64,000 bases of DNA, from positions 596,139 through 660,138 of the forward strand of contig NZ_BMDC01000001.1 of the NCBI RefSeq assembly GCF_014635585.1, read 5' to 3'. The stretch comes from Rothia aerolata. Its GTDB lineage: Bacteria; Actinomycetota; Actinomycetes; Actinomycetales; Micrococcaceae. Below, in pieces: positions 56,088 through 64,000 of this stretch (the stretch's first letter is position 1; the number at the start of each line of letters is the position of its first letter). The notes under the pieces are model-generated. The model did not search any database. It had not been told where the DNA came from and saw only the letters and a list, made by a program, of their open reading frames with translations. The position numbers and the translations under genes are program-made.

Positions 56088-56145
56088 GTACAGGTTTATC
56101 TCTGACATACAGAGATATCTCTGTATACCCAAGAGAAACCTGTAC
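56088..56145. repeat. GTAC hairpin H2
   Basis: GTACAGGTTT (56088-56097) pairs with AAACCTGTAC (56136-56145), and a perfect 20-nt palindrome ATACAGAGATATCTCTGTAT (56107-56126) sits inside. Stem positions differ from H1 in a compensated way (G-C against A-T). It flanks composite copy 6 on the right while H1 flanks it on the left. Confidence 0.7.
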
Positions 56146-56170
56146 AAAACTGCCCGTCAAAAGCCAAACA

Positions 56171-56204
56171 AAAATCCCGCCAGCCTTTTAGCCAGCGGGA
56201 TTTA
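56171..56204 (-). terminator. Terminator of the tRNA-Lys genes
   Basis: On the minus strand AAATCCCGC and GCGGGATTT form a stem followed by TTTG. It lies just downstream of the first-listed tRNA-Lys. Confidence 0.75.
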
Positions 56205-56207
56205 GAA

Positions 56208-56283
56208 TGGTGCGCCCCCAGGGACTTGAACCCTGAACCCATTGATTAAGAGTCAATTGCTCTGCCAATTGAGCTAGAGGCGC
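56208..56283 (-). tRNA. tRNA-Lys(CTT), copy 1
   Basis: Acceptor GCGCCTC/GGGGCGC with encoded CCA (complement of 56208-56210), anticodon stem ATTGA/TCAAT and loop CTCTTAA, so the anticodon is CTT. It is the downstream member of a minus-strand pair. Confidence 0.95.
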
Positions 56284-56314
56284 TTGGTAGGTGTTTGAGT
56301 TGTCCTCACAACTG

Positions 56315-56387
56315 TGCGCCCCCAGGGACTTGAACCCTGAACCCATTGATTAAGAGTCAATTGCTCTGCCAATTGAGCTAGAGGCGC
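56315..56387 (-). tRNA. tRNA-Lys(CTT), copy 2
   Basis: Same tRNA body as copy 1 with anticodon CTT, but CCA is not encoded after the discriminator. The 31-nt spacer and identical bodies point to local duplication; the pair is probably cotranscribed. Confidence 0.95.
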
Positions 56388-56486
56388 TTACTAGGCTTTT
56401 GAGTTGCCCTCGCAACGAGTTACTACTTTACGAGATTATCTTGGGCTTGGCAACTTGAAACCGAGCTCTGTTGCCAAGCCCACAAT

Positions 56487-57104
56487 TTACTGTTCTTTTT
56501 GAGAATTCACGCGGGCTTCCTCGATCATCTCGGGAGTCAGAGTTCCCATGACTGCGGTGATAGGCCCAGAGCTCTCCGTCTTAATGGGGGCACCCTGAGC
56601 AGCTTGCGCAGAGCCATCGGCAGGCTGGGCAAAGCCGAGCCCTGCCCGATGCTCTTCATGGGAGCCACGCAAAACGGCATCATTACCCTCTTGCTCAGAA
56701 AGCTCCCGCACAATATGAATGAGCATCTCTCGGAATTCGGGTTTAGCCAGCTCACCGGTAGAGGCAAGATTGCGATCAATCTGCTCTGCCTGGGCCAGCA
56801 CCTCTTTACCCCGCGGGGTAACACCGAGCAGATAGCTGCGGCGATCCACGGTATTCCGGGTTCTAAAAACGTGACCGTGAGCTTCAAGGCGGGCCAGGGT
56901 TTTACCCATCGTCTGGGCCTGCACGCCGACGATTGAAGCCACCCGCACCTGGGAAATAGTTCCCTCACGGGCGATAACGCCAAGGGCGGTCACACCGGCA
57001 TGGGTGAGACCGAGCTCTTTAAGTTGATTATTCCAGCTGTGTTCCAGCATTCGCGCTGCTGTAGAGAGCAGGCGGTTAATTGACCAATTACCAATTTCAG
57101 GCAT
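56487..57104 (-). CDS. MarR-family transcriptional regulator
   Basis: A 205-residue winged-helix regulator: HTH with TISQVRVASIVGVQAQTMGK near residues 50-69 and wing FRTRNTVDRRSYLLGVTPRG near 79-98. The C-terminal 50 residues are Ala/Gln-rich and extra to the family. I start at ATG 57104, with TATACT (minus strand, 57112-57117) 7 nt before it and a possible TTACCA -35 at 57136-57141, implying a leaderless mRNA; ATG 57164 would lie upstream of that promoter. It is divergent from bcp and may respond to oxidative stress; the ligand is unknown. Confidence 0.85.
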   Translation of the reverse strand: MPEIGNWSINRLLSTAARMLEHSWNNQLKELGLTHAGVTALGVIAREGTISQVRVASIVGVQAQTMGKTLARLEAHGHVFRTRNTVDRRSYLLGVTPRGKEVLAQAEQIDRNLASTGELAKPEFREMLIHIVRELSEQEGNDAVLRGSHEEHRAGLGFAQPADGSAQAAQGAPIKTESSGPITAVMGTLTPEMIEEARVNSQKEQ

Positions 57105-57268
57105 GCCTCTTAGTATAGCCACGAAATAGTTAGAATGGTAAGTAAGCAGGGTTTTCTTCGGCATAGGTCACAGTTACTCTGACAAGTAGGTTTACAAATT
57201 TTTTGCTCGGTGTTGTTTTGTGAGCGTTTTTAACGGGCGCCGGGCCCAACGATGAGGAATGGTGAGGT

Positions 57269-57745
57269 ATGGCAGATCGACTCAGCGTGGGAGATTCCGC
57301 TCCGGATTTTTCTTTGCAGGACGCCGCGGGGCAGCAAGTCTCGCTCAGCGACTTTGCGAGTAAGAAGGTGGTGGTCTATTTCTACCCCAAGGCTTCTACT
57401 CCGGGGTGCACCACCCAGGCCTGCGATTTCCGCGACAACATTGAGTCACTGAGTTCCCACGGCTACCAGGTAGTGGGCATCTCCCCCGACCCCGTTTCGG
57501 CACTCGAGAAGTTCACCGAGAAGCAGGAGCTCAACTTCCCCCTACTCTCAGACGAAGACCACGCGGTAGCCGAGGCCTACGGCGCCTGGGGCGAGAAGAA
57601 GAACTACGGTAAAACCTACGTGGGTTTGATTCGCTCCACCGTGGTGGTAGATGAAGAGGGCAAGGTTGCCCTGGCCCAGTACAACGTGCGAGCCAAGGGT
57701 CACGTGGCAAAGCTCCGCAAGGATTTGGGTATCGACCCCAGGTAA
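57269..57745 (+). CDS. bcp: Thioredoxin-dependent peroxiredoxin, Bcp type
   Basis: Bcp/PrxQ reduces hydrogen peroxide and organic peroxides. The 158-residue protein has peroxidatic Cys47 and resolving Cys52 in ASTPGCTTQACDF, the atypical 2-Cys spacing of this family. AGGAATGG lies upstream of ATG 57269. The divergent MarR gene is a candidate regulator. Confidence 0.95.
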   Translation: MADRLSVGDSAPDFSLQDAAGQQVSLSDFASKKVVVYFYPKASTPGCTTQACDFRDNIESLSSHGYQVVGISPDPVSALEKFTEKQELNFPLLSDEDHAVAEAYGAWGEKKNYGKTYVGLIRSTVVVDEEGKVALAQYNVRAKGHVAKLRKDLGIDPR

Positions 57746-57849
57746 TGGCCCCAAGCCACTACGCCACTCCCATTTGTGTCTCTTTCGCTTTTGAGGTAGT
57801 ATCGCTAGCGTTCCCGAGTGAGAGATAGCGTCGATTCTCGAGGATTCCC

Positions 57850-57931
57850 GCGCGAGTGGTGAAATTGGCAGACACGCAGGATTTAGGTTCCTGTGCCTTA
57901 TGGCGTGAGGGTTCAAGTCCCTCCTTGCGCA
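57850..57931 (+). tRNA. tRNA-Leu(TAG)
   Basis: An 82-nt type II tRNA with acceptor GCGCGAG/CTTGCGC, anticodon stem CAGGA/TCCTG and loop TTTAGGT (anticodon TAG), a short variable arm and T-loop GGTTCAAGTCC. CCA is not encoded. Confidence 0.95.
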
Positions 57932-57939
57932 CTTTGACG

Positions 57940-57966
57940 AAAGCCCAGGTTCTCTGGGCTTTCTTT
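57940..57966 (+). terminator. Terminator of tRNA-Leu
   Basis: AAAGCCCAG and CTGGGCTTT form a 9-bp stem with a 5-nt loop, followed by CTTT, 8 nt after the tRNA. Confidence 0.8.
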
Positions 57967-58022
57967 ATATCTCATACCGGTTTATCGCTAAACTTCGCAG
58001 GTTGTTGGGTAGAGGGGCTTTT

Positions 58023-59744
58023 GTGGGCACGAATAAACTGTCTCGCCGTGAGGTTCTGTCTTTATCAGCTGTGCTCTCTGCCGGACTGGCGCTGAGTGCC
58101 TGCTCATCCTCCGCTGAGACGGAAGAAGCGGAGCAGCAGGTCGTTGAGTTCCGCTTTACCAATGCAGCCAAGGTTTCGTCCCTTGACGTGGCCCTGAGCG
58201 GCACCATTGAGACAGCCCGTATCTCGGCCCAGATTCTCGAACCGCTGGTGATTGCAGACATTAATACCGGCGAACCCCAGGCCGGACTGGCAACGGACTG
58301 GTCGCTCAGTGATGACAAGAAGAAAGTCACCTTTACTCTGCGCGAGGGTATTGAGTTCCAGAACGGTTCGCCCTTTGACGCCGCAGCGGTGGTCACCAAC
58401 GTTGAGCGCTGGAAGAAAGCGGCGGCAGACGATACCTCTAATGCTCACGTTGCCTACCTTCAGCTTTTTAGCGGCCTGGGTTCCGAAGACGGAAAGACTC
58501 CCCTGGTCACCGACTGCACCGCAGAGGGCAACACTGTAGTCTTTACGCTCTCCCGCCCCTCGTCGTCCTTCATTCGAGCCCTCACTCAGCCCGCCTACGG
58601 AATCGCAGCCCCCAACTCCCTCGATAGCGAGGGCCACTTCATCGACTCGCCGGTGGGCACCGGCGCCTACGTACTCAAAAGCTGGGATCAGACCCACGCC
58701 GAATTAGAGCGCCATGAGCAGTACTGGGCCGAGCTACCCCGCATCACCAAGATCACCTTCTACGCCGAGCCCAACGAAACCAAGCGCTACTTCAGACTGA
58801 TGAATGACCAAACCGATGTCTACGACCTGGTGGGGCTCAACCACTATGTAGACCTGGCCAAGGCGGGCAACCTCATTCAGCCGCGCGACCCCTACGCGAT
58901 CAGCTTCATCAGTATTAACGGGGAGAACGAGATTTTTAAGGACGTGCGCATGCGACAGGCGGTTGCCTTCGCTCTGAGCCGCGGGGCGATCGTTCGTAAC
59001 CTCTACCCCCAGGGCTCCCAGGTGGCCAATGATTTTCTCCCCTCCCTCTTTATGATGAAGGAAGATCAGACCTCCACCTTCTACTCGCAGAAAACCGACC
59101 AGGCCAAAGAACTACTCAAGGCCGCCGGCTACAAGAATGAGCCGGTGGAATTCTACTACCCCACCGATGTTTCTCTGGCGGCCCTGCCCCAGCCAGAAGC
59201 AATCTACGCGGCCATAGCAGCCGACCTGGTGAAGGTAGGCTTCAACATTGTGCCCAAACCTATCGAGTGGAACGAGGGCTACCTCGATAAAATCACCTCC
59301 CCCGATGCCAAGAGGGGGCTTGCCCTCAACGGATTTGTGGGCTCCTATAGAGACCCTAACGCCTTTTACTCGCGGGTGCTGGCAACTACCTCAGAGGTCA
59401 TCTCATCGCTTTCCGATGCCATTGTTGCTGCCCAGGACGAACCGGTGGAGGCAGACGCCGACCCAGAAGAAGTGCAACCCAGCCCCTCGGCGCCGTCATC
59501 GTCTCAGGCTGAACCCACCGTCACCTACCAGCAGATTCTCGATAAAATCCGTGAGGCAGACCAGCTGACCTCCATCGATGAGCGCCGCGAGGCCTACCAA
59601 AAGATTAACCTTCAGGTAGCCCAGCTCATGCCGGCAGTGCCGCTTGCCTACCCTGTCTCCTCGGTGGTGCTGGGCAAGAACACCGGCTACTTTCCACTCT
59701 CTGCCACGGGAATCAGCAACTTTAGCGAGGTAGAGCTACGCTAA
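58023..59744 (+). CDS. ABC transporter substrate-binding lipoprotein, family 5
   Basis: A 573-residue oligopeptide-type binding protein. The signal peptide with SRREV and lipobox LSAC (Cys near 27) predicts a lipid-anchored protein; VTFTLREGIEFQNGSPF and IRNSLYPQG-type segments fit SBP_bac_5. Residues about 475-505 are an acidic Pro/Ser-rich insertion (EVQPSPSAPSSSQAEP) in the C-terminal lobe, unusual for the family. GTG 58023 has AGAGGGG at good spacing. No permease or ATPase genes lie next to it, so it is an orphan component. Confidence 0.88.
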   Translation: MGTNKLSRREVLSLSAVLSAGLALSACSSSAETEEAEQQVVEFRFTNAAKVSSLDVALSGTIETARISAQILEPLVIADINTGEPQAGLATDWSLSDDKKKVTFTLREGIEFQNGSPFDAAAVVTNVERWKKAAADDTSNAHVAYLQLFSGLGSEDGKTPLVTDCTAEGNTVVFTLSRPSSSFIRALTQPAYGIAAPNSLDSEGHFIDSPVGTGAYVLKSWDQTHAELERHEQYWAELPRITKITFYAEPNETKRYFRLMNDQTDVYDLVGLNHYVDLAKAGNLIQPRDPYAISFISINGENEIFKDVRMRQAVAFALSRGAIVRNLYPQGSQVANDFLPSLFMMKEDQTSTFYSQKTDQAKELLKAAGYKNEPVEFYYPTDVSLAALPQPEAIYAAIAADLVKVGFNIVPKPIEWNEGYLDKITSPDAKRGLALNGFVGSYRDPNAFYSRVLATTSEVISSLSDAIVAAQDEPVEADADPEEVQPSPSAPSSSQAEPTVTYQQILDKIREADQLTSIDERREAYQKINLQVAQLMPAVPLAYPVSSVVLGKNTGYFPLSATGISNFSEVELR

Positions 59745-59918
59745 CAGCCCGGCGGTTACTTTCCAGCTCAATAAATAACTTAATTTTTCGTTGCTAACTT
59801 TCCAGTATTAGGTCAGACGTTCAGAAAGGGTTAGTCTAAATTTAAGCGTGCTATCGCGCACATCAGTGGCCGCCAATGGAGTGCGGCCAGAATTTCCTAC
59901 CCTAATTGGAGAGTAACC

Positions 59919-61394
59919 GTGGCAAAGACGGAATCTACCGACGTCGTGCTGGTTGGTGGCGGTATCATGAGCGCCACCCTGGGCGTTTTGTTGAAAGAGC
60001 TCGAACCCACCTGGAACATCACTCTGCTGGAACGCCTGGACAAAGTCGCCCAGGAATCCTCAAACCCCTGGAACAACGCCGGTACCGGCCACTCTGCCCT
60101 GTGCGAACTCAACTACGCTCCCGCTGGCCCCGACGGCACGGTGTCTACCGCTAAGGCTCTGGGTATTAACGAGCAGTTCCAGATTTCTCGCCAGTTCTGG
60201 GCAAGCCTGGTCTCCGAGGGCAAGCTGGCCAACAACAGCTTTATCAACCCGGTGCCGCATATGTCTTTGGTCTTTGGTGAAGACCACAGCAAGTACCTGA
60301 CCAACCGCTATGAGGCCTTCCGCCGCGAGAAGCTCTTTGAGCGCATGGAGTTCACCACCGATCCCAATCAGATTGCGCAGTGGGCACCGCTTGCTATCAA
60401 CGGCCGCCAGGGCAACCAGCCGATTGCCGCTAACTACTCCCCCGAGGGTACCGACGTTGACTTCGGCAACCTTACCCAGCAGATGGTGAGCTACCTGCAG
60501 TCCAAGGGTGTTGAGGTTCGCTACGGTCAGCAGGTCACCGATGTTACCCAGGAAACCGATAAGACCTGGACTGTCAAGGTCAAGAACCGCCTGAACTCTT
60601 TTGAGGACGGCGTGATTCGGGCTAAGTTCGTCTTCTTGGGTGCCGGTGGCGGCGCTCTGCACCTGCTGCAGAAGTCCGGTATTAAGGAGGGCAAGGGTTT
60701 CGGCGGCTTCCCCGTCTCGGGTCTCTTCCTGCGCAACACCAACGAGGCAACCGCAGCCCAGCACAACGCGAAGATTTACGGCCAGGCTTCGGTGGGTGCT
60801 CCCCCCATGTCGGTTCCCCACCTGGATACCCGCTACGTGGGCGGCAAGCGTTCCCTGCTCTTTGGCCCCTACGCCGGCTTCAAGACCAACTTCCTCAAGC
60901 AGGGCTCGCTGCTTGATTTGCCCAAGTCCCTGCGCTTCAACAACATCTACCCCATGGCGCGGGCTGGCCTGGCCAACCTGGATTTGACCAAGTACCTGGT
61001 TGGCGAGCTCTTCAAGAGCCGCGAACAGCAGCTGGATTTGCTGCGCACCTACTACCCCGAAGCCCGCGCCGACGAGTGGGAGATGATTACCGCTGGCCAG
61101 CGCGTGCAGGTGATGAAGGAAGACCCCAAGAAGGGTGGCGTGCTCCAGTTCGGCACCGAGCTGGTTTCCTCGGCAGACGGCTCGATTGCGGCTCTGCTGG
61201 GTGCTTCTCCCGGTGCTTCCACCGCCGTTCCGATTATGCTCAACCTGGTTCAGCGTTGCTTCCCCGACCGTTTTGCGGGCTGGGAATCCCGGATCAAGGA
61301 ACTGGTTCCCGCCTTCGGCGTGAAGCTCAACGACAACCCCGAGTTGGCCGATGAGATTACCTCCCACACCGCACAGGTTCTGGGTATCAACTAG
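59919..61394 (+). CDS. mqo: Malate:quinone oxidoreductase
   Basis: Mqo oxidises malate to oxaloacetate and passes electrons to quinone at the membrane. The 491-residue flavoprotein has FAD motif [14 protein letters not shown] near residues 9-22 and the Mqo segments [20 protein letters not shown] and [22 protein letters not shown] precedes GTG 59919. Confidence 0.95.
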   Translation: MAKTESTDVVLVGGGIMSATLGVLLKELEPTWNITLLERLDKVAQESSNPWNNAGTGHSALCELNYAPAGPDGTVSTAKALGINEQFQISRQFWASLVSEGKLANNSFINPVPHMSLVFGEDHSKYLTNRYEAFRREKLFERMEFTTDPNQIAQWAPLAINGRQGNQPIAANYSPEGTDVDFGNLTQQMVSYLQSKGVEVRYGQQVTDVTQETDKTWTVKVKNRLNSFEDGVIRAKFVFLGAGGGALHLLQKSGIKEGKGFGGFPVSGLFLRNTNEATAAQHNAKIYGQASVGAPPMSVPHLDTRYVGGKRSLLFGPYAGFKTNFLKQGSLLDLPKSLRFNNIYPMARAGLANLDLTKYLVGELFKSREQQLDLLRTYYPEARADEWEMITAGQRVQVMKEDPKKGGVLQFGTELVSSADGSIAALLGASPGASTAVPIMLNLVQRCFPDRFAGWESRIKELVPAFGVKLNDNPELADEITSHTAQVLGIN

Positions 61395-61411
61395 GCCCTG
61401 ATATGGTCTAA

Positions 61412-61446
61412 AGGGGCGGCGCCTACCAGCAGGTTCCGCCCCTTTT
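61412..61446 (+). terminator. Terminator of mqo
   Basis: AGGGGCGG and CCGCCCCT pair around a 16-nt loop, followed by TTTT, 18 nt after the mqo stop. Confidence 0.8.
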
Positions 61447-61570
61447 TGCCGCTCACATTTGCTCAGCAAACTTGCTTGTGAAGCGGCGGTGCCCGCCCAA
61501 TAAAGAAGTCTCCTGGGGTAAGCTAGCTTAGTATTCAAAATCGTTCGCAGTCACCCACCAGGAGATTCCT

Positions 61571-62689
61571 ATGTCATCTCTCGAAGAGCAGACGATCGAG
61601 CGAGCTCAGCGCGAAAAAGAGCTCGACGAGTCGCAGAAGCCCAGCAAGGTTACCCAGGTTAACAAGCCCAATTGGAAATACGCCTTCAAACGCGCAATTT
61701 CTGAGTTCCTCTCAGACGGCTGCATGGACCTGGCGGCAGCGCTGACCTATTTTGCTGTGCTCTCCATCTTCCCCGGCCTGCTGGCGATTGTTTCTCTGCT
61801 GGGTGTTTTCGGCCAGGGTGAGCAAACTGCCCAGGCAATTCTTGATCTGCTGGCAGGCTTCGCGCCCGCCGATGTGATGTCTCTGATTGAAGAGCCCATT
61901 ACCCAGCTCACCAGCTCTTCGGCAGCCGGTTTGGCTCTGGTAACCGGTCTTCTCGGTTCGCTGTGGACCGCCTCCGGTTATGTTGGTGCCTTTGGCCGCG
62001 CCCTGAACCGCATCTACAATGTGGCAGAGGGTCGTCCCATCTGGGTTCTGCGCCCCCTGATGCTGCTGGTCACCGCGGTGCTGGTGCTGGTGGTTGTTCT
62101 GATGATGGCCGTGTTGGTGATGTCTGAGGGAGTGATCAACTTTATCTCCGGTCTTGTTCCCGGCCTTGACCTCTCTGGCTTTGCCGCTGTCTGGGCCTGG
62201 CTGCGCTACCCCGTGATTCTGGTGCTGGCGGTTATTCTCATCGCCCTGCTCTACTACGGCACCCCCAATATCAAGCAGCCCAAGCTGCGCTGGATTTCCC
62301 CCGGTGCCCTGATTGCCCTGATTACCATGGGTATTGCCGGTATGGGCTTCAGCTTCTACGTGGCTAACTTCGGCAACTACAACGCCACCTACGGCGCTAT
62401 CGGTGGTGCGATCGTGGGTCTGCTCTTCCTCTGGATTATGAACAATGTTCTGCTCTTCGGCGCAGAGATTGATGCCGAGCTGGAACGCTCCCGCGAGCTG
62501 CAGGCGGGTATTAAGGCTGAGGAAGACATTCAGCTACCTCCCCGTTCCGATGCTCAGACCCAGAAGGTGCTGGAGAAGAAGGAGAAGCTGGTAGACGAGG
62601 GCCGCGACCTGCGCCTGAAGAACAACGGCGTGGACTTTTCGGCCATGGCAGATGAGAAAGAGAATACCTCGTCCAAGGCAGCTAAGTAA
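61571..62689 (+). CDS. YihY/BrkB family inner-membrane protein
   Basis: A 372-residue membrane protein with a cytoplasmic charged N-terminus (1-45), the family signature AALTYFAVLSIFPGLLAI near 55-72 and about six hydrophobic segments to residue 300, followed by a charged C-terminal tail. The family was once called ribonuclease BN; its function is unknown, possibly transport. AGGAGA precedes ATG 61571. Confidence 0.9.
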   Translation: MSSLEEQTIERAQREKELDESQKPSKVTQVNKPNWKYAFKRAISEFLSDGCMDLAAALTYFAVLSIFPGLLAIVSLLGVFGQGEQTAQAILDLLAGFAPADVMSLIEEPITQLTSSSAAGLALVTGLLGSLWTASGYVGAFGRALNRIYNVAEGRPIWVLRPLMLLVTAVLVLVVVLMMAVLVMSEGVINFISGLVPGLDLSGFAAVWAWLRYPVILVLAVILIALLYYGTPNIKQPKLRWISPGALIALITMGIAGMGFSFYVANFGNYNATYGAIGGAIVGLLFLWIMNNVLLFGAEIDAELERSRELQAGIKAEEDIQLPPRSDAQTQKVLEKKEKLVDEGRDLRLKNNGVDFSAMADEKENTSSKAAK

Positions 62690-62712
62690 CCAAGCGGTCA
62701 TTTGACTCTGAG

Positions 62713-62751
62713 GATAGCGGGTAGAAACCTGATGGGTTTCTACCCGCTATC
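62713..62751 (+). terminator. 17-bp perfect hairpin after yihY
   Basis: GATAGCGGGTAGAAACC (62713-62729) pairs with 62735-62751 around TGATG, 24 nt after the stop codon, then CTTTGTAT. Its right end overlaps the -10-like TATCTT used for the next gene, so terminator and promoter are compact neighbours. Confidence 0.7.
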
Positions 62752-62760
62752 TTTGTATAT

Positions 62761-63567
62761 ATGACTTCTTTTGACCGGCTATGTTTCCGCAGTTTTGATC
62801 CGCCCCAGCCGCAGTCAGCACCGGCGATGCTCCTGCACGGTTTTGCAACCACGGGGCTTCAGCAGTGGCAGATGACCGGCTGGACCAAGCGACTTCTGGC
62901 GGCGGGTATTCCGGTGCTTCTGGTTGATCTGCCATATCACGGGGTTGACTACCTGAAGGATTCAGCCCCGGATTCGCTGAGGCAGGGCGATGTTGAGGAC
63001 GGCGTGGAGGTGGTCGGTCGCGAATTTTTCAGTTCGATTGCGGCGGCTATCGCCGGCTACATTGAAGAGCTGGATACCCCGGTGCACCTGGTGGGCTTCT
63101 CCGCCGGGGCACGGATTGCCTACGAGGTCGCCACCGAAGACGGCGGCTTAGTTCGCTCGCTGACGGTGGGAGGGCTGCCCCAGCACAGCGACCTAGTGCA
63201 GCTCAACGCCTACCTCAACCCGGCGTCGTCCTCCCCCGATAAAGCGGCAGGGGATCTGAACCCCGCCTTTGCCCCCATCATTGACCAGTCGGTTCTCACC
63301 CGAGAGGCGCTGGCGCGGTTCGTCTCGCACCCGGTGGGCTTCGAGTTCGACCCCGACCAGCACCTGCCCCAGGCACCCACCCTGGTAGTCAGCGGCACGG
63401 CCGATACGATTGCCGGTGATCCGGGCTGGCTGCTGCGGGCCTTGAAAGCCCACGGGCTAGAGTACCGCTGGCTGGAACTGACCAACCGAGACCACGTCAA
63501 TGCGCTCACCAGTGGGGTCTTCAAACGCGAAACAATCGCCTGGATTCAGCAACATCAGCAGGGTTAG
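62761..63567 (+). CDS. Alpha/beta hydrolase
   Basis: A 268-residue hydrolase with oxyanion region LLHGFATTG near residue 23, nucleophile Ser114 in GFSAG, Asp in VSGTADTIAGD and a late His in RDHVNALTSG. The substrate is unknown. TATCTT stands 7 nt before ATG 62761, and no ribosome site is seen, so a leaderless mRNA is likely. It lies upstream of mscR. Confidence 0.88.
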   Translation: MTSFDRLCFRSFDPPQPQSAPAMLLHGFATTGLQQWQMTGWTKRLLAAGIPVLLVDLPYHGVDYLKDSAPDSLRQGDVEDGVEVVGREFFSSIAAAIAGYIEELDTPVHLVGFSAGARIAYEVATEDGGLVRSLTVGGLPQHSDLVQLNAYLNPASSSPDKAAGDLNPAFAPIIDQSVLTREALARFVSHPVGFEFDPDQHLPQAPTLVVSGTADTIAGDPGWLLRALKAHGLEYRWLELTNRDHVNALTSGVFKRETIAWIQQHQQG

Positions 63568-63651
63568 TTTCTTTGACCCCGGCCAAAGCGGTAGCCTAGA
63601 CAACAGCCCCTGAATTACTCGGGGAAACCAAACACAGAAAGACATGAGAAG

Positions 63652-64000
63652 ATGACTCAGCAGGTTAAAGCACTCGTTGCCATGGCTAAGAATGAGCCGG
63701 CAGTTGTTACCACCATCAACGTTCCCGACCCCGGCAAGGGCGAAGCCCTGGTGAAGGTTCTCACCTGCGGTGTCTGCCAGACCGACCACCACTATATTGA
63801 GGGTGGAGTTGGCGATAACTTCCCCTACCTGCTGGGCCACGAATCTACCGGCATGGTTGAGGCTGTTGGCGAGGACGTCACCAACGTTGCCCCCGGCGAC
63901 CTGGTGATTCTCAACTGGCGCGCGGTTTGCGGTGAATGCCGCGCATGTAAGAGGGGCGACCTCAAGTACTGCTTCAACACCCACAACGCCAGCCAGAAGA
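63652..64000 (+). CDS. mscR: S-(hydroxymethyl)mycothiol dehydrogenase (3' end cut by window)
   Basis: MscR oxidises the formaldehyde-mycothiol adduct. The first 116 residues show the zinc-alcohol-dehydrogenase pattern CGVCQTDHHY, GHESTG and the structural zinc cysteines in CGECRACKRGDLKYC, with the ILNWRAVCG segment typical of mycothiol-dependent enzymes. ATG 63652 is the start. Mycothiol use supports an actinobacterial host. Other zinc-dependent alcohol dehydrogenases remain possible until the rest is seen. Confidence 0.83.
   Translation, partial: MTQQVKALVAMAKNEPAVVTTINVPDPGKGEALVKVLTCGVCQTDHHYIEGGVGDNFPYLLGHESTGMVEAVGEDVTNVAPGDLVILNWRAVCGECRACKRGDLKYCFNTHNASQK

Overview
The window is a 64 kb chromosomal segment from a moderately GC-rich actinobacterium. 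It most likely comes from the Micrococcaceae, and Rothia or a close relative is my best guess. The evidence is a fused OleB-OleC olefin gene as known in Micrococcus, a mycothiol-dependent formaldehyde dehydrogenase at the right edge, an IclR-type regulator divergent from leuCD as in corynebacterial LtbR, DUF3515 and DUF177 genes in their usual actinobacterial places, and several genes whose start codons sit 6-7 nt after a -10 box (leaderless mRNAs). Species was not determined.

Layout. 0-4.8 kb: olefin cluster oleA (cut at the left edge), oleBC, oleD. 5.1-8.4 kb: a phoX phosphatase gene broken by one missing base, then an AT-richer GIY-YIG nuclease remnant with a repeat at its front and a frameshift at its end. 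8.4-23.9 kb: a conserved housekeeping block on the minus strand (mutM, rnc, rpmF, DUF177, coaD, rsmD, recG, a DhaL-like gene, thiL, ddl, gpsA, plsC, murA), with a plus-strand aminotransferase gene, a Pro/Glu-rich surface protein gene and a DUF3515 lipoprotein gene. 25.5-54.8 kb: a dispersed branched-chain amino acid region (leuCD with ltbR, gltX, a FAH hydrolase gene, ilvE, leuB, serA, ilvC, ilvN, ilvB), interrupted by a pair of dynamin-like GTPases, tRNA-Glu/tRNA-Gln clusters, a histidine kinase/response regulator/ABC transporter operon, thrC and metG. 55-64 kb: an orphan gene, two tRNA-Lys, a MarR regulator, a Bcp peroxiredoxin, tRNA-Leu, an oligopeptide-type binding lipoprotein, mqo, a YihY/BrkB membrane protein, an alpha/beta hydrolase and the start of mscR.

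How the genes work together. IlvB/IlvN, IlvC and IlvE make valine and isoleucine. LeuB, LeuC and LeuD with IlvE make leucine. The ilvB transcript starts with an 18-codon leader peptide gene (MQTQSTSQQIISLLVVLI) followed by an intrinsic terminator, a classical attenuator. serA has a roughly 165-nt leader with several hairpins, two of which share a loop. gltX lies next to three tRNA-Glu genes.

The most unusual content is in the intergenic DNA. (1) Three hairpins have a conserved 27-29 nt loop but unrelated, almost perfectly self-complementary 20-23 bp arms. (2) Six copies of a 230-520 bp composite repeat are built from several palindromes rich in GTAC; two copies hold perfect 58-nt palindromes that differ by a compensated substitution. 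(3) Two further GTAC hairpins flank one of those copies. (4) A tandem array reaches into the recG stop codon. (5) The 10-mer GCGYCGTCCT occurs about 14 times by eye, including inverted pairs inside hairpins, as uptake sequences do in other bacteria. All counts were made by eye.
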